From the NCBI RefSeq assembly GCF_963664915.1, contig NZ_OY761810.1:2680661-2744660 (forward strand): 64,000 nucleotides of DNA, in the 5' to 3' direction. The position numbers were made by a program, and so were the translations under genes. Position 1 is the first letter of the stretch. Each line of letters starts with the position of its first letter. Positions 9,454 through 19,358 of the stretch are shown here, piece after piece. The notes beneath the pieces were generated by a model. The model saw only the letters and a list, made by a program, of their open reading frames with translations. It was not told the origin of the DNA and ran no database searches. The DNA comes from an uncultured Caproiciproducens sp. (GTDB lineage Bacteria > Bacillota > Clostridia > Oscillospirales > Acutalibacteraceae).

Positions 9454-11217
9454 TTACCTTATCCAATTATGTTTTTCAAGTATTTTCACAATTTTTTGTC
9501 CCTTTGGAAGCATGAGCATATCATTTTTATTCAACGCCCTAAACCAGAGCATACAAGCGACATAAACAACCCCGGCAACCAGGATCGCAAATAAGGTTGC
9601 AAGTTTTCCCAACCCGATCATTGCACCTGCTTTTTGAACAAAAAACGCAGCAGAAACACAAATAATAGAAGCTAAAAGAGGCTTCAAAAAAATACTCACA
9701 AAATTAAGTGTAATTTTCGCCTCTCTGCAAAGGAAAAATAATGCAAAAACCATGATGAAAATATAACAGACCAGAGTTCCGGTGCCGGCGCCCATCACAT
9801 TAATTTCAGGTATTCCGACCAAGGTATAGTTTAACACAAGCTTAATTGCCAAACCGACTGCCAGCAGCTTTACAGGCAGATCAACACGTCCCACCGCCTG
9901 AAGCATACTGTTGATCGGCGTGCTCATCGCGGCAAAGATTGCGCCCAGCCCAAGCAATACAAGAATTTTCCCTATCACTGTTGGGGCATTTTGCGCTCCG
10001 TACAGCAAAGCCGCGATTGGGGTGGAAAGCACTGAAAGTCCTAATCCCGCCGGTATTGTTATCATTGCCACAATTCTCAGCACTGATTCAATGCTGCGCC
10101 TAATCTTTTTCGGATTGCCGCTGGTCCATGCCTCTGTTACGTTCGGCAGAGCGCTCACACCGAATGCCTGCGTAATGGCGGGCACCAGCATAAACAATGT
10201 TGATGCGTTTGAAAAACAACCAAATAAAAAAGTAGGCACATTGTTTAGCTTAACAACCGAGTCAGGCATTACATTTGCATACATGCTTATAATAACCTGA
10301 GAATGGTCCACCATAATATCATTGATACGTTTTTGTAAAAATGTACTGTCGATAAAGGTGGAAAGATTAACGGCAAGCGAGCCAAGCGCGATTGGAATCG
10401 CAGTTTTGATTAATCGGGAGGTCGTATGTTTCATAGGCAGCGGACGCGGAGAAACACGAAGCATTTCCTCCGTTATGCCGTCACTGTGTCTTTTATGATA
10501 AACAAAAAGATAGATGAATCCGAAAACAGAGCCGATGGTTACGCCCAGAATCGCTCCTGCAGCCGCATACGGAAGCGTTGCAATTTTCGCGTATTCCTCT
10601 GAAGCCATTTTAACGCCGTAAACCGTGCCGGTTGCCGCAAACTCTTTCAGACCTGACCGAATCACAAGGGAAGCAAAAGTAAGTCCGAAAACCAGTTTGC
10701 TCAGCGCTTCCACAATTTCAGAAATTGCAGTCGGGTACATGTTTCGCAGTCCTTCATAATAGCCTCTGTAAATCGCCATCAGGCTATTGAAGAAAATAGC
10801 CGGCGCTAAAGCATAAATAGCGGGGAGAGCATTCTGGGGATTATTACCGACTGCGTAGGACACATACGGCTTTGCGCCAAAAAACATAATGGAAAAAGCG
10901 GCAATACCGAGAAACAAAAATATTTTTATGGATACTGTGTGGATCTGACGAATATCACGGTATCGGCCTCGTGCGGAATTCTCTGACACCAGCCTTGAAA
11001 TAGCAATCGGAAAACCCGCCGTAGCAAGACTGAAAATGGGGAAATATAAAGCGTATGCATTTCCAAAGTAACCGTTTCCGACAGGTGTAAGGATCCACGC
11101 AAGCGGGATTTTAAACAGCGCCCCAATAATTTTAACCAGAGCAATAGCAACCATCAGGATTAAGGCACCGTGTAAAAAGCTCTGTTTTCCAACGGCTGCG
11201 GTCCTTTTATTCTCCAT
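9454..11217 (-). CDS. SpoVB/YabM-type polysaccharide (lipid II-like) flippase, MOP superfamily
   Basis: Multipass membrane exporter of the multidrug/oligosaccharidyl-lipid/polysaccharide superfamily. The 587-residue product has about 14 hydrophobic segments and the typical N-terminus with GALFKIPLAWIL and GNGYFGNAYALYFPIFSLATAGFPIAI-like sequence found in SpoVB and YabM, proteins linked to spore cortex and cell wall precursor flipping. Being upstream of mazG-rqcP-yabP-yabQ-divIC, it corresponds by position to yabM/spoVB. Which of these paralogues it is cannot be decided here. Confidence 0.88.
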   Translation of the reverse strand: MENKRTAAVGKQSFLHGALILMVAIALVKIIGALFKIPLAWILTPVGNGYFGNAYALYFPIFSLATAGFPIAISRLVSENSARGRYRDIRQIHTVSIKIFLFLGIAAFSIMFFGAKPYVSYAVGNNPQNALPAIYALAPAIFFNSLMAIYRGYYEGLRNMYPTAISEIVEALSKLVFGLTFASLVIRSGLKEFAATGTVYGVKMASEEYAKIATLPYAAAGAILGVTIGSVFGFIYLFVYHKRHSDGITEEMLRVSPRPLPMKHTTSRLIKTAIPIALGSLAVNLSTFIDSTFLQKRINDIMVDHSQVIISMYANVMPDSVVKLNNVPTFLFGCFSNASTLFMLVPAITQAFGVSALPNVTEAWTSGNPKKIRRSIESVLRIVAMITIPAGLGLSVLSTPIAALLYGAQNAPTVIGKILVLLGLGAIFAAMSTPINSMLQAVGRVDLPVKLLAVGLAIKLVLNYTLVGIPEINVMGAGTGTLVCYIFIMVFALFFLCREAKITLNFVSIFLKPLLASIICVSAAFFVQKAGAMIGLGKLATLFAILVAGVVYVACMLWFRALNKNDMLMLPKGQKIVKILEKHNWIR

Positions 11218-11313
11218 TGCGACACATCCATTTCAAAATAATCACACGCATTCTTGCACAATAAATAGTATACTAAACAAATTAAAATATTATGAACACA
11301 ATTTCAAACATTG

Positions 11314-11338
11314 AAAAAGAGGGGTTCAGCGCCCCTCT
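11314..11338 (-). terminator. Terminator after the zinc-ribbon gene
   Basis: AGAGGGG-(7-nt loop)-CCCCTCT followed by TTTTC on the minus strand, 20 bp past the stop codon. Confidence 0.85.
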
Positions 11339-11359
11339 CCTTATAATTGCTGTTGATTC

Positions 11360-11725
11360 TCAGTCATCTGAAAGCTTATGACCGCATTTGCTGCAATAAT
11401 CCGCATTCTGCGGGTTTTCCTGCCCACAGCCCTTGCAAACCAGTCTGGCACGCATGGCTACCAGTTGTTCATTGACGGCGTCAAGCTGCTCGTATAAATC
11501 ATCTATTGCAGTAATGCACTCGTTGACCAAATCAGACGAGTCGTTATCTGTCTTTTTTGCTTCATAAACCGTTCTGCCAAGGGATTCAAAGCGTTTTGAA
11601 ATTTCGTTGTTTAAATCGGCAGCGTTAATTCTGAGTTTTGAAACATCAACAAACTGACCTGCTTTTTTACCGACAACATTTACCGCGGATTTCGCGTTAA
11701 CAACAACATCTTCAAACAGTCCCAT
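11360..11725 (-). CDS. Zinc-ribbon protein with N-terminal helical region
   Basis: Function not recognised. The 121-residue product has an N-terminal amphipathic/helical region (about 1-92), predicted coiled coil around 65-92, and a C-terminal zinc ribbon with Cys97-x2-Cys100 and Cys111-x2-Cys114 (CKGCGQENPQNADYCSKCG). This ribbon type is common in small clostridial proteins of unknown role. Monocistronic by the look of it: its own AAGGAGTG ribosome site and a terminator after it. Confidence 0.75.
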   Translation of the reverse strand: MGLFEDVVVNAKSAVNVVGKKAGQFVDVSKLRINAADLNNEISKRFESLGRTVYEAKKTDNDSSDLVNECITAIDDLYEQLDAVNEQLVAMRARLVCKGCGQENPQNADYCSKCGHKLSDD

Positions 11726-11800
11726 AATAACACACTCCTTTTATTAAGATTTACTTACTGAAATTATAGTCCAACGGCAAAGGAAATGCAATCAATTTCA

Positions 11801-12745
11801 TTAATATATCCCGCCGCCGATGAACTCGCGGATAATAGAATCTTTAGGAACGACATCACTGCCGATCGGAATGAATTTTTCTAGGCTGCCAATGAGCTTT
11901 TTCGTCAGGGAATACTGCACACAGTCGGCCGTAACGGTTTTCAAAAGAGGAATCGCCTGATTGACCAGCACACAGGTTTCATAGGTATGCAGCGAGTTGA
12001 TTGTATAATCAGCATTGCTCCGGTAAGGCTTAATATATTTTCTTTCGCCGTCCATCACCGTTGGCCACATTTCTAGAGTTCGAATCGGTTTCGCGCCCCT
12101 GAAATTATAATCCCGTACAATCCTTCGCACAAGCCGCATCCCATTTGCGGAAAACAGCTCGTTGTTTCCCTCGTGAATTCCCTGCTTTACGCTGATATAA
12201 ATTTTACAGACACCCTGTTTTGGCAGTTTGTCAATAAAGATCGGATTAAGAGCGTGAATTCCTTCCACGATTGCAATGTCGTGCTCTCTCAGCGATACAT
12301 GGCGTCTGTGCGGATACGGCATGTGAATCTCGAAATTAAAAACCGGCATCGTGCAGTGATTGGTTTCAATCAGACTCAGAAGGCATTTTTCAATTTCAGA
12401 AACATCAAGCGCATTGACAGACTCGTAGTCATGCTGGCCATTGGCAAGCACCGGTGCCTGCTGTTCACCCCGATAAAAATCATCAAGGGAAATAATTGTC
12501 GAACCGATCCCGATCGACTGAAAAGCATTTTTCAAAAGATTTGAGGTGGTTGTTTTTCCGCTGCTGGACGGACCGGAGAGCATGATCAGCCTGCAGTCCT
12601 GTTTTTGTTTTGCTATGCTCTTCGCTATCGTTTTAATGCTTTGGTGGTAAGCTTCCTCGGTCTGCATAACGAATTCTTCCGGCTGCGTGGATGCCGCGGC
12701 GTTTATCTTACTGAGTTCATTCTGATACTCTACAAAATTGGTCAT
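11801..12745 (-). CDS. Uridine kinase-like nucleoside kinase (P-loop)
   Basis: Phosphoribulokinase/uridine kinase family P-loop kinase. The Walker A motif is GPSSSGKTTTS (58-68), followed by the SLDDFYRG motif and the VEGIHALNP motif typical of uridine kinases. Many clostridial relatives are about 550 residues with an N-terminal TGS/threonyl-tRNA-synthetase-like half; this one is 314 residues and keeps only about 50 residues before the P-loop. Starts at ATG 12745 inside the hemZ reading frame (29-bp overlap), which suggests translational coupling. Confidence 0.83.
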   Translation of the reverse strand: MTNFVEYQNELSKINAAASTQPEEFVMQTEEAYHQSIKTIAKSIAKQKQDCRLIMLSGPSSSGKTTTSNLLKNAFQSIGIGSTIISLDDFYRGEQQAPVLANGQHDYESVNALDVSEIEKCLLSLIETNHCTMPVFNFEIHMPYPHRRHVSLREHDIAIVEGIHALNPIFIDKLPKQGVCKIYISVKQGIHEGNNELFSANGMRLVRRIVRDYNFRGAKPIRTLEMWPTVMDGERKYIKPYRSNADYTINSLHTYETCVLVNQAIPLLKTVTADCVQYSLTKKLIGSLEKFIPIGSDVVPKDSIIREFIGGGIY

Positions 12746-14204
12746 AAACAGTTTTCACCTGATCTTTTCTAATAATCATTTCCTCAAAGCGGTTGATATA
12801 TTCATAGGGATATTTAAAGTTAAAAATACGTTCCAGGCACTCGGAATTCGGATCTTTTATTTTGCTGGCAGCACCTGCTCCGCATGCAAGTATTGTTTGT
12901 GTTTCGTCCATAATAAAGACATTGTATGGACTTTCATAGCCAGGTTTTGCCCAGCCGGTATTTTCAAGATTACCAACCATGCGGCTTTGCCGGTAAAGAT
13001 AATAAGGAATGTATCCGTTCGCCAGCAGCCTTGCGTCGGCATAGTCAAGCATCTCCGCCGCCTGAGCGCCGCTGCTGAAAGGTTCGCTTTCCTCCTGAAA
13101 GATTCTGGCCGAACGCTTCAAAGCAAGCGTATGCACCGTAATGCTTTCCGGGGCAAGACGGACAACTGCATCCAGTGTTGAAATAAAGCTTTCCACGCTG
13201 TCCTGCGGCAGTCCTGCTATTAAATCCATATTAATATTGTCAAAACCGTGTTTACGTGCTGCCGTGAAAGCATCAAGGGTCTGCGCTGTTGTATGGCGCC
13301 GGCCGATGATTTTCAGCACTTCGTCGTTCAGGGTCTGCGGATTGATGCTGATGCGCGTAACGCCGTGCATTTTCATCGCGTCCAGCTTTTCTACGGTAAT
13401 AGTGTCCGGCCTTCCTGCTTCAACTGTAAACTCATGACACGGGGACATGTCAAAACTATCATAAATGACGGTTAGAAGAACATCCAGCTGTTCCGCAGAA
13501 AGCGTCGTCGGCGTTCCTCCGCCAATATAAACAGATTCAAGCCGCAGTTTGAGGTCGGCGGCTATTTTTGATGTGTAACGTATTTCATTGCAAAGAAGCG
13601 AAAGATATTGTGGAATGAGTTTTGCCGTTTTTTCCACCGACGACGATACAAAAGAGCAGTAAGAACAGCGTGTCGGACAGAAAGGAATGGAAACATACAG
13701 GCTGAATGATTCCGGTTTTGACCGCGCAAGGATTTTTTCCTCATTGCGCATGGTTAACAGACTTAAATCTGTTTTTTGATCGGAAACGAGAAGCTGGTTT
13801 CTAAAGTAATCCGGCCCTTCCTTTTCACCTTTTTCGGCAATCAAACGGCGCAGCAGCTTTACCGGCCTGACGCCTGTTAAAATTCCCCACTTGGGAGTGA
13901 AGCCGCAATACTGCGTCAGAAGCCGGAACAGCAGAATTGCCATGCGGCGCTCCTGTTCCTTTTCATCCGTACCTTCGGGCAAACCGAGCGTTTCCGATTT
14001 CACGCTGTGATAGGCTCCGATATCCAAACGCGCGGATATCCGCGGTCGGTCCGGCAAAATCTCAAGGCCGGTATAGATCAGCATGGCATCTTCTTGATCT
14101 GGGGACAAAGCGGACATCACTTTTATTTTTTGGTACGGAAAGAAAACGCGGCACAAATTTTCCATTTCGTAATGAAAAGAATGTCCGTCAATGATCAGAA
14201 TCAT
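12717..14204 (-). CDS. hemZ: Radical SAM coproporphyrinogen dehydrogenase-like protein HemZ
   Basis: Oxygen-independent coproporphyrinogen III oxidase-like radical SAM enzyme. The 495-residue product carries the [4Fe-4S]/SAM motif CPTRCSYC (Cys176, Cys180, Cys183), preceded by SLYVSIPF, followed by YIGGGTPT and the HemN-like NMDLIAGLP. The N-terminal 165 residues are the HemZ-specific extension. No other haem gene is in the window, and the true substrate of HemZ-type proteins in anaerobes is not settled. Overlaps the MBL gene by 4 bp (ATGA). Confidence 0.88.
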   Translation of the reverse strand: MILIIDGHSFHYEMENLCRVFFPYQKIKVMSALSPDQEDAMLIYTGLEILPDRPRISARLDIGAYHSVKSETLGLPEGTDEKEQERRMAILLFRLLTQYCGFTPKWGILTGVRPVKLLRRLIAEKGEKEGPDYFRNQLLVSDQKTDLSLLTMRNEEKILARSKPESFSLYVSIPFCPTRCSYCSFVSSSVEKTAKLIPQYLSLLCNEIRYTSKIAADLKLRLESVYIGGGTPTTLSAEQLDVLLTVIYDSFDMSPCHEFTVEAGRPDTITVEKLDAMKMHGVTRISINPQTLNDEVLKIIGRRHTTAQTLDAFTAARKHGFDNINMDLIAGLPQDSVESFISTLDAVVRLAPESITVHTLALKRSARIFQEESEPFSSGAQAAEMLDYADARLLANGYIPYYLYRQSRMVGNLENTGWAKPGYESPYNVFIMDETQTILACGAGAASKIKDPNSECLERIFNFKYPYEYINRFEEMIIRKDQVKTVYDQFCRVSE

Positions 14205-14836
14205 AAGCCGTCATTCCCCATATACGGATTGTTTTTTCTTTCGTACTCCAGCGTTGTTTCCCCCTCATGTCCCGGGTAAACGTGACCGTCTCCCTCCAGA
14301 TTCTCAATCTTTTTTAAAGAATCTATCATCTGTGGATAACTACCGGTCGGAAAATCCGTCCTGCCGCAGCTGCATTTCATCAGCGTATCCCCCGTGAAAA
14401 TCGCATTCTCCACAAGATAGCAGCAGCTGCCCACCGTATGTCCCGGTGTGTGCATGACACGGATTTTAAGACTGCCGACATCCACAGTATCACCGTCATT
14501 CAGCGCAACATCCGCCGTGAACGGTTCCGTTTCATACGGCGTAAACATGGATGTCAAATTCAAAGAACTGTCGCTGGTAAACAGCATATCATCACAATAA
14601 ATATATATTTTTGCGCCTGTCAGCCGCTTTAAATAACTTACCCCCATAATATGATCAAAATGCCCGTGGGTTAATAAAATGGCCTTTACATTCTCCGCAC
14701 CAACAGCCAAAACCGCATCGGTCAGTTTCGCATCTTCAAAACCGGGGTCGATCACCGCCGCCAAACCGGTTTCATCATCTGTTAAAATATAGCAATTCGT
14801 GGGCAGCGGCCCACCGGTTATTCTTGTTACTTTCAT
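14201..14836 (-). CDS. MBL-fold hydrolase (glyoxalase II-like, YqgX type)
   Basis: Metallo-beta-lactamase-fold hydrolase, probably a thioesterase of the hydroxyacylglutathione hydrolase group. The 211-residue product has the metal motif THGHFDHIMG (T-H-x-H-x-D-H), then HTPGHTVGS and GDTLM, and a late His in VYPGHE, which completes the binuclear site. The ATG at 14836 has GGAG 7 bases upstream and is preferred to a TTG four codons earlier. Located between relA and hemZ as in many Clostridia. Confidence 0.9.
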   Translation of the reverse strand: MKVTRITGGPLPTNCYILTDDETGLAAVIDPGFEDAKLTDAVLAVGAENVKAILLTHGHFDHIMGVSYLKRLTGAKIYIYCDDMLFTSDSSLNLTSMFTPYETEPFTADVALNDGDTVDVGSLKIRVMHTPGHTVGSCCYLVENAIFTGDTLMKCSCGRTDFPTGSYPQMIDSLKKIENLEGDGHVYPGHEGETTLEYERKNNPYMGNDGL

Positions 14837-14901
14837 AGCAGACTCCAATACCTCCGTATATCTTTCATTTATATTGATGGTAACAGCACCTCAGCCAACA
14901 G

Positions 14902-17079
14902 TTATGAGCGTTTGATGGAAATGATCCCCTCAATATTGGTCAGACGATTAATAATGCTGTTCAGATGATCAAGACCGTTGATTGTAATGGTAGCGAATAT
15001 AACGGCACTGCCATCCTTCGTTTCCCTTGAATTAAGCGAATGAATAAAGATATGCATATTGAAAAGCTGCTGGGTAACGTCTGCAAGAAGGCCGGAACGG
15101 TCGTTTGCGACAATCTCCAGCGTAGATTTGAATTCCTCTTTTACAACGCCCGTCCAGTGAGCCCTAATCCATCTTTCCGGCTCCGGTGCATCCTTCAAAT
15201 TCTGGGGCACGTTTGAGCAGGTGCGTTTGTGAATGGAAACACCAAAGCCACGGGTTATAAAGCCAATAATATCGTCCCCCGGCAGTGGATTGCAGCAGCG
15301 TGAAAACTTAATCAGACAGTTGTCCATACCGTCAACCGTAACACCGCCCACCGGCTTTTTCGACGTTTGCTTCGCGGCCGGCTGAACCTGTACAGTCGGG
15401 GCAGGACGCTTTTCCTTCATGTAGTCTTCTTTGATTTTCGGCATGATTTTCCAAAGCTGAATTCCGCCGTAGCCAATTGCAGAATAGACGTCGTCCGCAC
15501 TGGCGCAGTTTTGTTTTGCACCGATTTTTTCCAGTAAAGCAGCAAGCTCGCTGTCACTCAATTCAATGCCGTTTCGCCTAAATTCGCGTTCAAGCTCCGT
15601 TCTGCCTTCTATGATGTTTTCGTCGCGCTTCTCTCGCTTAAACCATGCGCGAATTTTATTGCGCGCTTCGCTTGTTTTTACGATTTTCAGCCAGTCACGG
15701 CTTGGACCATGTGTCTCTTTTGAAGTCAGGACTTCGATGATCTGTCCTGTTTTTACTTTATAATCAATCGGCACAATGCGCTTGTCCACTTTCGCTCCGA
15801 TCATTCGGTTGCCGACAGCGCTGTGGATGGCGTACGCAAAGTCGATTACGGTTGAACCCGACGGCAGGTTAATGACGTCGCCTCTAGGAGTGAATACAAA
15901 TACTTCTTCCGGAGCCAGATCTGATTTGATGGTTCGTACCAGATCGGTCGCATCTTCATTATCCTTCTGATTTTCAAGCATCTGCCGAATCCATGCCAAG
16001 CGCTGTTCGAGCGAATCTCCGCTTTTGTTTCCGATTCCCAGTTTATACTTCCAATGCGCGGCAATACCGTATTCGGCAGTGTGGTGCATTTCCCACGTTC
16101 TGATCTGCACTTCGAACGGAATTCCGTCCTTGCCGATCACAGTGGTGTGCAGAGACTGGTACATATTCGGTTTGGGCGTGGAGATATAGTCTTTAAAGCG
16201 GTTCGGAATCGGACGGTACATATCGTGAATAACACCCAAAACATTGTAGCAGTCATTCACCGTATCGACAATCACGCGCACCGCGTAGATATCATATATT
16301 TCGTCCATGGAACGTCCCTGAATAAAGGTCTTCCGGAAAATTCCGTTTATGCTCTTCACCCGTCCCTCAAGATAGACATTGGGGATAATCGGTGACACAC
16401 GCTCAAAAATACTTTTTTTAGTCAGATCAATAAACGCTTTTCGCTCATTGCTGCGCAGGGCGAGACTGCTTTCAATTTCCTCATAGGCAACCGGGTCAAG
16501 GCAGTGGAGGGACAGATCTTCCAATTCCTCTTTTACGGCCCGTATACCCAAGCGGTGCGCGATAGGAGCATAGACTTCCATGTTCTCAAGCGCTTTATCC
16601 CGTTGCTTTTGCGGCGGCATAAATTCAATGGTACGCATGTTATGCAGGCGGTCGGCCAGTTTGATAATAATGACACGAATGTCCTCTGCCATGGCAATAA
16701 GCATTTTGCGTAAATTTTCGGCCTGCTGTTCTTCTCTCGAAGAATACGGTATACGGCCGAGCTTTGTCACTCCGTCAGTCAGATTAGCAATGTCAATGCC
16801 GAAACTTTTTTTGATCTGCTCCAAGTTGACCGGTGTGTCCTCTACAACATCATGCAAAAGACCGGCGGCAACGGATTCGGTATCCATACCCAGTTCAACC
16901 AGGATGCAAGCAACCGCAACAGGATGAGAAATATAGGGGGCGCCGGAAAGGCGCTTTTGTTCCTCATGTGACTTTACCGCGAGCTGATAGGCACGGTCAA
17001 TAACATCCATGTCATAGTCGTGTTCGCTGTCTTTGATTAAATCTACTAAATGATCATAGGTCATCAGTGGCCATGCCAT
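14902..17079 (-). CDS. relA: Bifunctional (p)ppGpp synthetase/hydrolase RelA/SpoT
   Basis: Makes and degrades the stringent-response alarmone. The 725-residue product has an N-terminal HD hydrolase (HPVAVACILVELGMD, LLHDVVEDT, near 45-90), the synthetase domain (about 225-370, with MYQSLHTTVIGKDG), a TGS domain (VFVFTPRGDVINLPSGST, about 395-455), a Cys-containing conserved domain (CCNPLPGDD) and a C-terminal ACT domain. Both catalytic halves look intact. The ATG at 17079 is chosen over a GTG three codons earlier. It follows recJ by 1 bp; apt, often between them, is absent. Confidence 0.96.
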   Translation of the reverse strand: MAWPLMTYDHLVDLIKDSEHDYDMDVIDRAYQLAVKSHEEQKRLSGAPYISHPVAVACILVELGMDTESVAAGLLHDVVEDTPVNLEQIKKSFGIDIANLTDGVTKLGRIPYSSREEQQAENLRKMLIAMAEDIRVIIIKLADRLHNMRTIEFMPPQKQRDKALENMEVYAPIAHRLGIRAVKEELEDLSLHCLDPVAYEEIESSLALRSNERKAFIDLTKKSIFERVSPIIPNVYLEGRVKSINGIFRKTFIQGRSMDEIYDIYAVRVIVDTVNDCYNVLGVIHDMYRPIPNRFKDYISTPKPNMYQSLHTTVIGKDGIPFEVQIRTWEMHHTAEYGIAAHWKYKLGIGNKSGDSLEQRLAWIRQMLENQKDNEDATDLVRTIKSDLAPEEVFVFTPRGDVINLPSGSTVIDFAYAIHSAVGNRMIGAKVDKRIVPIDYKVKTGQIIEVLTSKETHGPSRDWLKIVKTSEARNKIRAWFKREKRDENIIEGRTELEREFRRNGIELSDSELAALLEKIGAKQNCASADDVYSAIGYGGIQLWKIMPKIKEDYMKEKRPAPTVQVQPAAKQTSKKPVGGVTVDGMDNCLIKFSRCCNPLPGDDIIGFITRGFGVSIHKRTCSNVPQNLKDAPEPERWIRAHWTGVVKEEFKSTLEIVANDRSGLLADVTQQLFNMHIFIHSLNSRETKDGSAVIFATITINGLDHLNSIINRLTNIEGIISIKRS

Positions 17080-17080
17080 A

Positions 17081-19147
17081 TTATTCACCCGCCTTTTTTA
17101 ATAATTTCAATTGATCCAATATTTTGGATTGAAACAGATTCACCTTTTGAGAAGTATGAACCATCTCAATTGTACAGGTCGTTCCGGATTTCACCAATGT
17201 GATAAGGTTATGTTCAGCAAGTACGTCAAGCGCTGTCAACAGTCTTCCAAAACCGACCTGCACCGAATCAACGTGTGACAGAAGGGTTGATGCTTCTCCG
17301 CAGAATCCGTTGCTGCTGCGCACCGCGCGGTAAACGGCAGCAAAGGCATCACGGTCCGGAATCAGATTTGTCAGCTCATCTTTTGTCATCTGTTCCTGTC
17401 TTTGCGATTTTTCATAAAGCGCAAGCCCGGAAATTACTTCGTCAACATCCATGTCGGATCGTTTTAAATCCTTTATAAAAACAGAAAGCGTATTCTTTCC
17501 GTTATATTCCCGTGATTCAAGCGTTACTGCAAGGTCAAGCACATCGCCGGGACGATACGGGAACTGCTCGAGAGTAGTTCCAAATTTCATACAGCGCACC
17601 GTGCTGCTGCCCTGTGTCACCGTGACACGCAGGTGTTTTCCGCCGCCCACCGGTGTGATGTCGGACAATGACATATGATACAAGCCAAAAAGCGGCAGCG
17701 GGTTACCCATGCCAAAGGGTTCAAGTGCCTGAACATAGTCGGGGATATCCATCGTCAGCTGTTCAGGTTTTAAAACACAGTCAATTTTTAGCACCGGGAC
17801 TGGCATTGGGCGGGCGAGCAAAGCGGCATAATTATTCAATTCTTTTCGAAATTCCGGAATGTTGCCCGTTGGCAAAGTCAAACCAGCCGCCATTGGATGA
17901 CCGCCATACTGGGTAAGTAATTTTTCGCAGGAACGCACGGCCTCAAAAAGCGAAAAACCCTCAATACTCCTGCCCGAACCTTTGGCCTCATCGCCGGAAT
18001 AAGAAATAATAATGCTTGGTTTACCAAATTGTTCGGTAATGCGTGAGGAAACAATGCCGATTACGCCATGGCGCCAATTCTCGCCTGCAATGACCAGAAC
18101 ACGGTCATAAAGACGCTCCGGCTGTTCATTGAGCTGCTGCAGTGCCTTTTCGTAAATTTCTTTTTCAATCTGACGCCGATATTCGTTATCGTCGTTGATA
18201 TCTGAAGACAACTCCCCCGCTTCATCCGGAAATTCGGTAATCAGCAGGCGAACCGCCCTGTCAGGCGAGCCAATGCGGCCTGTCGCGTTGATGCGCGGAA
18301 CAAGCGAAAAGGCTACGTTGCCAGCAGTTAAACGGCGCCCTTCCATCCCGGCCTGTTCAATCAAAGCCTGTAAACCAATTCGGTCGGTACGCGAAATCAT
18401 TTCCAGCCCCGCTTTAACAAAGCTCCGGTTTTCTCCCGTCAGCGGAACAATATCTCCAATGGTTCCGATTGCGGCCAGATCGGCATAATTATCGAGCAGA
18501 GCCGTAATGTCACGATCTTTCCCCTCAAGCGCCATAATGAGTTTAAAAGCAATACCGACACCGGAAAAGTCCTTGAATGGGCTTTTACAGTCGCTTCTGT
18601 AGGGATCAACAACGGCACAGGCGGCTGGCAGTTCCGCGCGCGGCCGATGATGGTCTGTAATCACAACATCTATGGAAAGGCTGTTTGCATAAAGGACTTC
18701 TTCAATAGAAGAAATACCGTTATCAACCGTAATAATTAAATTTACCTGCTGCTCATGCAGTATTTTAATGGCATTCATGTTAAGGCCGTAGCCCTCGCCT
18801 TCTCGTTCGGGAATGTAATACAATACATTTGCGCCGCAGGATTCCAGATACGAATAAAGCATAGCGGTGGAAGTTACTCCATCCGCATCGTAATCACCAT
18901 AAACGGCTATTTTCTCAAATCCGTCCACAGCACTTAAAATGCGGTCAGCCGCCTGACGCATATCAGCCATCATAAAAGGGTCTGAAAATTCCATATCGGA
19001 TTGAAACAATTCACGGATATGATCCGGCTCCGTAATTCCACGCGCCTGCAGCAAAACCGCAAGCAGTTCAGGGATCCCTAATTCTTTCGATATTCTGTCC
19101 GCAGAATGGTAATCGCATGGAAAAACTTGCCACTTCTTTATATTCAC
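17081..19147 (-). CDS. recJ: Single-stranded-DNA-specific exonuclease RecJ
   Basis: 5'-3' ssDNA exonuclease of recombination and mismatch repair. The 688-residue product has the DHH-family motifs: YGDYDADGVTSTAM (near 80-93), VITDHHRP and the GVGIAFKL stretch, then the DHHA1 motif GGHPMAAGLT, an OB-fold region and a C-terminal extension common in Firmicutes. Start is GTG at 19147 with GTAGGTG upstream. Probably one operon with secDF upstream or separated from it by the terminator before it. Confidence 0.95.
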   Translation of the reverse strand: MNIKKWQVFPCDYHSADRISKELGIPELLAVLLQARGITEPDHIRELFQSDMEFSDPFMMADMRQAADRILSAVDGFEKIAVYGDYDADGVTSTAMLYSYLESCGANVLYYIPEREGEGYGLNMNAIKILHEQQVNLIITVDNGISSIEEVLYANSLSIDVVITDHHRPRAELPAACAVVDPYRSDCKSPFKDFSGVGIAFKLIMALEGKDRDITALLDNYADLAAIGTIGDIVPLTGENRSFVKAGLEMISRTDRIGLQALIEQAGMEGRRLTAGNVAFSLVPRINATGRIGSPDRAVRLLITEFPDEAGELSSDINDDNEYRRQIEKEIYEKALQQLNEQPERLYDRVLVIAGENWRHGVIGIVSSRITEQFGKPSIIISYSGDEAKGSGRSIEGFSLFEAVRSCEKLLTQYGGHPMAAGLTLPTGNIPEFRKELNNYAALLARPMPVPVLKIDCVLKPEQLTMDIPDYVQALEPFGMGNPLPLFGLYHMSLSDITPVGGGKHLRVTVTQGSSTVRCMKFGTTLEQFPYRPGDVLDLAVTLESREYNGKNTLSVFIKDLKRSDMDVDEVISGLALYEKSQRQEQMTKDELTNLIPDRDAFAAVYRAVRSSNGFCGEASTLLSHVDSVQVGFGRLLTALDVLAEHNLITLVKSGTTCTIEMVHTSQKVNLFQSKILDQLKLLKKAGE

Positions 19148-19260
19148 GCACTACACCTACCCCATAATTGTTTATTGTATCATTTTGACAAAAAATATTC
19201 AACATTTATTCTTTATCAGTGTAAGGATCAAAATGTCTCAGATTTCAGCACATGACAACA

Positions 19261-19318
19261 AAAAGCCACCGATAACCGCCGGCAACCGTAAAAGAGTTGC
19301 CCGACGGACATCGGTGGC
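19261..19318 (-). terminator. Rho-independent terminator after secF
   Basis: Long hairpin: GCCACCGAT pairs with ATCGGTGGC, with further pairing of the GGGCAAC/GTTGCC inner arms, followed by TTTTTG on the minus strand. Confidence 0.85.
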
Positions 19319-19358
19319 ATTCATTAGTGATAAGGGATTATCAGCCTACTCAGGAATA

